Position numbers and translations under genes: made by a program
Part shown: in pieces, positions 20,504 to 24,563 of the stretch
How positions within the stretch are numbered: position 1 is the first letter of the stretch
Layout of the letters: each line of letters begins with the position of its first letter
Notes under the pieces: generated by a model
Databases searched by the model: none
Seen by the model: the letters and a program-made list of their open reading frames with translations, nothing else
Told to the model about the DNA's origin: nothing
Source of the DNA: a virus
IMG/VR virus record: IMGVR_UViG_3300031673_011814
Coordinates: 1-24,563 of that record
DNA length: 24,563 nt
Direction: 5' to 3' (one strand)

Positions 20504-20580
20504 TGGTATCCCGTAGCGGATTTGAACCGCTGTTGCGTGACTGAAAATCACGAGTCCTTGACCAACTAGACGAACGGGAC
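20504..20580 (-). tRNA. tRNA-Glu(TTC) with encoded CCA
   Basis: 77 nt. Acceptor GTCCCGT/ACGGGAT, anticodon stem CGTGA/TCACG with loop TTTTCAG (anticodon TTC), T-arm AGCGG-TTCAAAT-CCGCT, discriminator A followed by an encoded CCA. Confidence 0.92.
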
Positions 20581-20586
20581 ATAACT

Positions 20587-20820
20587 TCAACATACTTTCA
20601 CAAACGTATCTCCTTCCATTGCTTTTCTAATGTATCTCATTAAATTAATAGCCTTATGTTCCGCATTAAAACATGCGCTGCCAATATCTTTCTTGTCATC
20701 GACATTAACCGGAAACATCCATTTAGGTTTTCCTTCAACAATAATCTCATAATACAGCTCCCCACATTTGTAAAAAGCGAACCTCGCTGTATTTCCTTTC
20801 ACTATTTCTAGCATTTTCAT
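20587..20820 (-). CDS. Conserved-looking 77-aa phage protein
   Basis: Starts MKMLEIVKGNTARFAFYKCG and has WMFPVNVDDKKDIGSACFNAEHKAINLMRYIRKA. The pattern FPV-x-DD...A-x-F...KAI-x-MR-x-IRKA is one I associate with small proteins found in many large phages, but no function is known to me. GGAAGGAATG precedes the ATG. It sits between a tRNA-like gene 16 nt upstream and tRNA-Glu 6 nt downstream. Confidence 0.7.
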   Translation of the reverse strand: MKMLEIVKGNTARFAFYKCGELYYEIIVEGKPKWMFPVNVDDKKDIGSACFNAEHKAINLMRYIRKAMEGDTFVKVC

Positions 20821-20835
20821 TTTTCATTCCTTCCT

Positions 20836-20912
20836 CTGTGGTAGAAGGTATCGAACCTACCGTCTCTTAAGTGTACACACCGTAAGAGATAGTCCCGCAA
20901 CAGCTTACCACA
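20836..20912 (-). tRNA. tRNA-like gene with non-canonical anticodon arm
   Basis: 77 nt. The 7-bp acceptor TGTGGTA/TACCACA is perfect, the T-arm is GTAGG-TTCGATA-CCTTC and the discriminator is G. Between them lies TCTCTTA, a 13-nt loop CGGTGTGTACACT and TAAGAGA, a stem of 7 bp rather than 5, and a shrunken D region (GT-TGCGGG-AC). No 7-nt anticodon loop with U33 fits, so the anticodon is not assigned. Confidence 0.6.
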
Positions 20913-20927
20913 ATAATTTACAACCAT

Positions 20928-20955
20928 AAAAAAAGCCCCGCTAGTGCGGGGCTTT
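20928..20955 (-). terminator. Strong intrinsic terminator
   Basis: AAAGCCCCGC, loop ACTA and GCGGGGCTTT followed by a T run on the minus strand. It ends the transcript of the 24-aa CGVCG peptide gene, 15 nt before the tRNA-like gene. Confidence 0.9.
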
Positions 20956-20976
20956 GTGAATGCTCAGAAAAAAAAA

Positions 20977-21051
20977 CTAGCCACAAACCCCGCACATGGT
21001 GCGTTCCTCTTCATTATTATTATTATTAACTATGATGGTGATTTGTTTCAT
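20977..21051 (-). CDS. 24-aa Cys-tailed peptide
   Basis: Starts MKQITIIVNNNNNEEERT and ends MCGVCG. The AATAAT codon repeat makes the five Asn. AGGAAAG lies about 11 nt upstream, a sigma70-like promoter precedes it and a strong terminator follows, so it is a self-contained transcription unit. The C-terminal CGVCG could bind metal or be modified. Function unknown. Confidence 0.5.
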   Translation of the reverse strand: MKQITIIVNNNNNEEERTMCGVCG

Positions 21052-21080
21052 GCTCAATTTTCTTTCCTCAATACTCTTAT

Positions 21081-21109
21081 ATAATATAAATCTTTTTATA
21101 AAAAATCAA
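21081..21109 (-). promoter_or_regulatory. Promoter of the CGVCG peptide
   Basis: TTGATT (21109-21104), a 17-bp spacer and TATTAT (21086-21081) on the minus strand. It overlaps a late-type GATTTATATTATAT motif, so either class could apply. Confidence 0.45.
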
Positions 21110-21151
21110 GTACTTTTTTTACTTTTTTTTAATTCATCGTATCATGGCATA

Positions 21152-21196
21152 TCATCCGATTTCATACAGCAAATGTTTTAGTACGATTTTAATTAT
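21152..21196 (-). pseudogene. Decayed N-terminal copy of the array family
   Basis: Directly after the stop of the 21197-21490 gene the frame reads IIKIVLKHLLYEIG and stops. The Met codon is ATA, and the copy ends at residue 14. It matches the family N-terminus at K3, L6-K7-H8 and E12. Confidence 0.8.
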
Positions 21197-21490
21197 TTAA
21201 AAAAGTTCCAAAATCTGGTTTTTATATATTCCCGTACTTGCACGATCATGACATATATCTGGCCAATCATATCTAATAACTATCTCCACTTCACCATTAT
21301 ATAAATGTTCATAGAGGACAACTGCCCTTTTAAATTCTTGTATTTCACCTTCCCTGTTTTTGTACCGTATCATATTATAATAAGCACCGACTGACAGTTC
21401 TGGTTTCTTTCTAAAATTTTTCCGAATAGCTGAAAAAACCCGTTCAATACAAATTTCATAAATCAAATGTTTCAGTGCGATTTTAATCAT
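21197..21490 (-). CDS. Array family protein A
   Basis: 97 aa, shortest member. Family N-terminus MIKIALKHLIYEICIE ending KNF at 26; then a variable part with YYNMIRYKNREGE, FKRAVVLYEHL and a tail QILELF that only weakly resembles the VDF-type ending. It overlaps gene B by 4 nt (ATGA) and is the last intact copy in transcription order. Confidence 0.85.
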   Translation of the reverse strand: MIKIALKHLIYEICIERVFSAIRKNFRKKPELSVGAYYNMIRYKNREGEIQEFKRAVVLYEHLYNGEVEIVIRYDWPDICHDRASTGIYKNQILELF

Positions 21491-21822
21491 AACTTTTCAA
21501 AATCAACAATATCATACCTTTCGACATTTACCTCAGAATGATTAATTTCAGGGTGGTAATTAGAAAAGTCATCCTCCCGATAAATAATTCTAACCCCCCT
21601 GTAAGAAATTTTTAAAAAGGTATTACTAACATCTGTTATTTCAATATTGTACATAATATGATATAAAGGGCTTTTTGGGGCATGTACTCTTAACCAATTA
21701 AGTTTATCTCCGGTTTTGATATTACGAGTCTTGTTTATCATAAAAAAATTTCTACCAATGCTATTAAGCATTTGTTCAATACAAACTTCAAATATCAAAT
21801 GTTTTAGTGCTACTTTAATCAT
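21487..21822 (-). CDS. Array family protein B
   Basis: 111 aa from the ATG at 21822, chosen by alignment to the family and by a TAATG overlap with gene C; the frame is open 11 codons further. N-terminus MIKVALKHLIFEVCIE, RNF at 26, then NIKTGDKLNWL and a variable middle, ending YDIVDFEKL. Confidence 0.87.
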   Translation of the reverse strand: MIKVALKHLIFEVCIEQMLNSIGRNFFMINKTRNIKTGDKLNWLRVHAPKSPLYHIMYNIEITDVSNTFLKISYRGVRIIYREDDFSNYHPEINHSEVNVERYDIVDFEKL

Positions 21823-22223
21823 TATTTTCTTTGAAAATCTATTACAAATTGACAATTCAAAAGTGTATTAATAATCCAACGACCTGTCCTATAGTTAGAA
21901 GTTATACTTCCTACCACTTCTCCTTTGCTATTTAATTTTTCATAAATATTTGCTTCTATATAAAAAGCGCACTCATTATGTTCACCAAGATGTACCTCAG
22001 TTACTACACATCCACGGTACATCACAACATCAATTTTTCTTTGCGCATATTCTTCCTGAGAATTTGCCCACTCGTATGTTATGCTATCAAACTTATCTCC
22101 CACTTTAACTGGCCTTAGACCTTTTATAATTTTCCGTGGCATTGGGAAATTTTTTAAAACATTAATAAAAAACTGCTCAATACAGGCTTCAAAAACCCAA
22201 TGTTTCAACGCAACTTTAATCAT
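21822..22223 (-). CDS. Array family protein C
   Basis: 133 aa. N-terminus MIKVALKHWVFEACIE, KNF at 26, then PVKVGDKFDSITYEW, a long variable middle with CVVTEVHLGEHNECAFYIE, and the tail FVIDFQRK. It overlaps the 55-aa gene by 8 nt. Confidence 0.87.
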   Translation of the reverse strand: MIKVALKHWVFEACIEQFFINVLKNFPMPRKIIKGLRPVKVGDKFDSITYEWANSQEEYAQRKIDVVMYRGCVVTEVHLGEHNECAFYIEANIYEKLNSKGEVVGSITSNYRTGRWIINTLLNCQFVIDFQRK

Positions 22224-22383
22224 GTCTCAAATGTCTAGTCAAATGATCTGCAAGGGCATACAGACTTTCTTTATCTTTCTTTTCTTTGCATTTTTTAAAA
22301 TCAATTATATTTTTCTTGGGTTTTTCTTCCCTATCAAAAGGTAATTCTAATTGTTCCCATTCTTTTTCCATTTTTCCCACCAT
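22216..22383 (-). CDS. 55-aa protein embedded in the array
   Basis: Starts MVGKMEKEWEQLELPFDREE and continues with a Lys-rich stretch, then ALADHLTRHLRHD. Not related to the array family. The QLELPFD segment followed by a Lys-rich region is common in small phage proteins. It starts 2 nt after the stop of copy D and overlaps copy C by 8 nt, so it is translated in the same operon. A second ATG at codon 5 is possible. Confidence 0.6.
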   Translation of the reverse strand: MVGKMEKEWEQLELPFDREEKPKKNIIDFKKCKEKKDKESLYALADHLTRHLRHD

Positions 22384-22385
22384 GT

Positions 22386-22730
22386 TTAAGAGGATTTAGC
22401 GTGACCGATAATATGGTGACTGTGAATGAACGAAATACTACGATGATAACCCGGAGTAGTAACGCTGCCAATTCCTAAACGATAATAAAGTCTCTGCTGT
22501 GATATTATATCAATACCATAGTCTTCTACATGAATAATTTCACAATCAAGATATGAAATATATCTGAATCTTTCATTGAACCATCTACTTCCTGTATTAA
22601 TACTTATATGACTATACTTATCACCAACCTTAAATTTAGGGCTTGGTAATTTAAAATTGTTAATAATGTTACTGAACAGTTGTTCAATACAGACTTCAAA
22701 AATAAAATGTTTCAGTGCTACTTTAATCAT
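22386..22730 (-). CDS. Array family protein D
   Basis: 114 aa from the ATG at 22730, chosen by family alignment and the 4-nt overlap with gene E; the frame is open to 22754. N-terminus MIKVALKHFIFEVCIE, NNF at 26, then KFKVGDKYSHISI, a CEIIHVEDYGID strand and a His-rich end (HSHHIIGHAKSS) unlike the other tails. Confidence 0.86.
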   Translation of the reverse strand: MIKVALKHFIFEVCIEQLFSNIINNFKLPSPKFKVGDKYSHISINTGSRWFNERFRYISYLDCEIIHVEDYGIDIISQQRLYYRLGIGSVTTPGYHRSISFIHSHHIIGHAKSS

Positions 22731-23044
22731 TTTCGAAATTCTTTTATCGACCAATATTTAATCCAAACACTATTACAATATCTATTTCCCTCAACATACC
22801 ATCCACGAAAATCCAAAGAATACTTACTTTCTCTGGTAACTACACAATCAATAAAGCTGTAATCCCCATCCCCCCTTCCATCCCCCATATCAAGATCATA
22901 AGAGACAACTGATTTAAAAGTGTCTCCCTTTTTTAAAGCAAAAACATCTCTGGGAATATTACGCTTAAAATTTTTTTCAGTAAAAGAAAATAAAACATTT
23001 ATACATACTTCAAAAATCCAATGTTTAAGAGCTACTTTAATCAT
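22727..23044 (-). CDS. Array family protein E
   Basis: 105 aa from the ATG at 23044 (TGATG overlap with gene F); a TTG one codon earlier is less likely. N-terminus MIKVALKHWIFEVCIN, KNF at 26, then ALKKGDTFKSVVSYDL, a DGRGDGDY turn, CVVTRESKYSLDF, and the tail SIKEFRK. Confidence 0.86.
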   Translation of the reverse strand: MIKVALKHWIFEVCINVLFSFTEKNFKRNIPRDVFALKKGDTFKSVVSYDLDMGDGRGDGDYSFIDCVVTRESKYSLDFRGWYVEGNRYCNSVWIKYWSIKEFRK

Positions 23045-23457
23045 CAATATTTCTGGTAATCTACGATACCATCTTTTATTATTTTATATTCATAATCACC
23101 CCAACCATGATGTTTTCCACCAAAAGAGTAACCATAATACCATTCCCCCTTGTATATCTTACCGAAGTGATATCCTTCATAACAATATGGTAATACATGA
23201 TCAATGCTAGATACAGTAACGTGAAATCTTGTGCAATTACCCTCTGGAAATCCTTCTTTATCAATATGTCTGATTATTGCATCATGATAAATTCTCATGC
23301 TGTGGTCAATTGGTTCATTTTGTTTCAAGGTTATCTGTTTGAAACTATCCCCCACCTTCCAACCAGATATGTTTGGCTTGAAATTTTTGTTGATCATTGA
23401 AAACAATTGTTCGATACAAATTTCATAGACCAAATGTTTCAACGCAATTTTAATCAT
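23044..23457 (-). CDS. Array family protein F
   Basis: 137 aa, longest member. N-terminus MIKIALKHLVYEICIE, KNF at 26, then GWKVGDSFKQITLKQ. The middle has an extra Gly/Tyr/His-rich stretch (WYYGYSFGGKHHGWGDYEY). Tail IVDYQKY. It overlaps gene G by 4 nt. Confidence 0.87.
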   Translation of the reverse strand: MIKIALKHLVYEICIEQLFSMINKNFKPNISGWKVGDSFKQITLKQNEPIDHSMRIYHDAIIRHIDKEGFPEGNCTRFHVTVSSIDHVLPYCYEGYHFGKIYKGEWYYGYSFGGKHHGWGDYEYKIIKDGIVDYQKY

Positions 23458-23750
23458 TTTCTCAAATCAACTACGGTACGCACATATATCCAACCACAAA
23501 AACATCTCTGGGAATCACGTTTATCAGTAAGAAAAGAACCATCTACTTTAATATCATTTTTTTGAATGGTTGCATCGTAAAGATTTTTCCGCTCACCATT
23601 ATTGTCTATATACACAATACGCCTGTATACCTCGCCCTTCTTGATGTTGTAAGGATTAAGTGGAGTTGGTACAAAATTTTCGTTGATAATTGTAAAAAAT
23701 TGATTAATACAAATTTCACAAACAAAATGCTTCAACGCTATTTTAATCAT
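23454..23750 (-). CDS. Array family protein G
   Basis: 98 aa. N-terminus MIKIALKHFVCEICIN, ENF at 26, then NIKKGEVYRRIVYIDNNGE, a DATIQKNDIKVDGSF strand pair, CFCGWIYV and the tail VVDLRK. It has its own GGAGAT ribosome site in an 11-nt gap after gene H, the only real gap between adjacent family copies. Confidence 0.87.
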   Translation of the reverse strand: MIKIALKHFVCEICINQFFTIINENFVPTPLNPYNIKKGEVYRRIVYIDNNGERKNLYDATIQKNDIKVDGSFLTDKRDSQRCFCGWIYVRTVVDLRK

Positions 23751-23761
23751 CTATATCTCCA

Positions 23762-24124
23762 TCACGGTATAACGTTAACTATTTCTTCAAAATTTATCCT
23801 GTAATCCATAGCATCAGGAAAATCCTCAGAAGAAGCGGATAGGTTTACCGGAGTTGCATTCCCAGTGTGTGGATCATATTCTGACCAACTCATATGTCTG
23901 ATACACACTGTTCTTTCTATTGTATCCATTATTTCACATTGATACAAATGTAGCCCCACCAATCCTATCTGAGATGGGTGGTGAACAGTTATTTTAGCAT
24001 AACGATTCCCGGTTTTTATATTCCATAAATTTTTTTTAACGACCATAAAATTTTTAAAAACACCAGTAAAAAACTGTTCAATACAAACTTCATAAATTAG
24101 ATGTTTTAAAACTATTTTTAACAT
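23762..24124 (-). CDS. Array family protein H
   Basis: 120 aa. N-terminus MLKIVLKHLIYEVCIE, KNF at 26, then NIKTGNRYAKITVHH, a CEIMDTIERTVCI strand pair and a variable end DYRINFEEIVNVIP. It overlaps gene I by 7 nt. Confidence 0.86.
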   Translation of the reverse strand: MLKIVLKHLIYEVCIEQFFTGVFKNFMVVKKNLWNIKTGNRYAKITVHHPSQIGLVGLHLYQCEIMDTIERTVCIRHMSWSEYDPHTGNATPVNLSASSEDFPDAMDYRINFEEIVNVIP

Positions 24125-24492
24125 TTGCTTGAGACAGCTAAAATATTTCGGTAATAAACTGTCATATCCCCTTCAACCGTACCACGCACTTCTTCTGCGC
24201 CATTATCAAATATATCTTTAAATTCACCAGCATCTACAGTGAAATATCTTTTTTTAATACTTGTTACAGTGCAATCAAATAAATAAGATTTAAGGTTACT
24301 CCCAGAAGCATAATAAATATAGTAAAATCTACTACCTACCCTTACATCATACAATGTCCTATTATAACCAAATCGTTGGCCATATTTTATATTATGTGAT
24401 TTGTTTAAATTAAAGAAATTCTGATCAACGCACTTGAAAAATTGCTCAATTGCTACTTCGCATAACCAATGTTTTAGAGCAACCTTCATCAT
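24118..24492 (-). CDS. Array family protein I
   Basis: 124 aa, first visible copy in transcription order. N-terminus MMKVALKHWLCEVAIE (Ala in place of Cys14), QNF at 26, then NIKYGQRFGYNRTL, CTVTSIKKRYFTVDAGEF and the tail AVSSKC. The first of two ATGs keeps the 26-residue alignment. No good Shine-Dalgarno is visible, so it may depend on coupling to the upstream gene ending at 24502. Confidence 0.86.
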   Translation of the reverse strand: MMKVALKHWLCEVAIEQFFKCVDQNFFNLNKSHNIKYGQRFGYNRTLYDVRVGSRFYYIYYASGSNLKSYLFDCTVTSIKKRYFTVDAGEFKDIFDNGAEEVRGTVEGDMTVYYRNILAVSSKC

Positions 24493-24501
24493 ATACGTTA
24501 A

Positions 24502-24563
24502 TCATCTTTTTCTAAAACTTCTTACCGCTTGGGGAGTAAATGAAAAATCACCATCATGTGATT
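24502..24563 (-). CDS. 3' end of a gene cut by the window edge
   Basis: Nineteen codons ending QAVRSFRKR then TGA, 9 nt before copy I. The FRK-type ending recalls the tails of copies C, E and G, so it could be another array member, but too little is visible to decide, and another frame is also open. Confidence 0.35.
   Translation of the reverse strand, partial: SHDGDFSFTPQAVRSFRKR

Larger units (their letters stand above)
21152..24492 (-). repeat. Tandem paralogue array (9 intact copies, 1 remnant)
   Basis: Nine consecutive genes share an ungapped 26-residue N-terminus: M-x-K-[IV]-[AV]-L-K-H-x-x-[FYC]-E-x-[CA]-I-[EN] and ending in N-F. After it a K-x-G-[DEN]-x-[FY] segment recurs, the middle differs in length and sequence, and many tails end [IV]-[VI]-D-[FYL]-x-K. 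Synonymous codons differ between copies, so the repeat is kept at protein level. A 55-aa unrelated gene is embedded at 22216-22383. Junctions are 1-8 nt overlaps or very short gaps. Confidence 0.9.

Noticed and set aside
21152-24492. Array as a CRISPR or DNA-level tandem repeat
   Set aside because: The repeat is at protein level with diverged synonymous codons and unequal gene lengths; there are no short identical repeats or spacers.

Overview
The window looks like an accessory, early-gene stretch of a large tailed phage (jumbo-like) that infects a diderm bacterium. The evidence is about 60 small, tightly packed genes almost all on the minus strand, many with 1-11 nt stop/start overlaps; a tRNA cluster; a GIY-YIG/NUMOD3 homing endonuclease; an Rnl2-type RNA ligase; many proteins under 100 aa; and AT-rich DNA with recurring short promoter motifs. 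No structural, replication or packaging genes are visible, so neither taxonomy nor host can be fixed. Lipoproteins, a CsgG-like protein, an OmpA-like peptidoglycan-binding domain and a BamE-like lipoprotein point to a host with an outer membrane.

Layout, given left to right although transcription runs mostly right to left. (1) 1-1336: envelope genes (lipoprotein fragment, CsgG-like protein, TlpA-like thioredoxin) behind a sigma70-like promoter. (2) 1476-2373: an acidic unknown protein whose start codon lies in an inverted repeat, and a tRNA-like gene. (3) 2374-3260: a sulfotransferase preceded by two tiny membrane-protein ORFs. (4) 3300-8563: an operon for an ABC importer of the NitT/TauT type whose solute-binding protein is fused to an OmpA domain, together with a membrane-anchored PspA/ESCRT-III-like coiled-coil protein, a second coiled-coil protein, a 41-aa membrane peptide and a 63-aa zinc ribbon. 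(5) 8655-9715: a compact 2H phosphoesterase and an RNA ligase, a likely RNA-repair pair. (6) 9789-12561: an unknown protein, a plus-strand homing endonuclease and a WGR-PARP ADP-ribosyltransferase. (7) 12767-17778: PD-(D/E)XK-like protein, second sulfotransferase, BamE-like lipoprotein, radical SAM enzyme, two small proteins, NADAR protein and a double-domain glycosyltransferase. (8) 17985-20129: small proteins. (9) 20211-20912: tRNA and tRNA-like genes, some with abnormal anticodon arms. (10) 21152-24492: a tandem array of nine diverged paralogues, a tenth dispersed copy at 19124 and a decayed eleventh at 21152. All share an ungapped 26-residue N-terminal module and have different remaining sequences.

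Two promoter classes recur. Three TTGACA-16 bp-TATTTT promoters look like host sigma70 early promoters. About ten AAATAATTTATATTT-like motifs sit upstream of minus-strand genes, most of them ending only 5-6 nt before the start codon, which suggests phage-specific promoters producing leaderless mRNAs.

The genes suggest three themes: remodelling of the host envelope (ABC/OmpA/PspA-like operon, lipoproteins, sulfotransferases, glycosyltransferase), counter-defence or RNA/NAD chemistry (RNA ligase with 2H enzyme, PARP, NADAR, radical SAM, tRNAs), and a diversifying family of small proteins. The array and the ABC/OmpA/PspA-like operon are the best candidates for undescribed systems.
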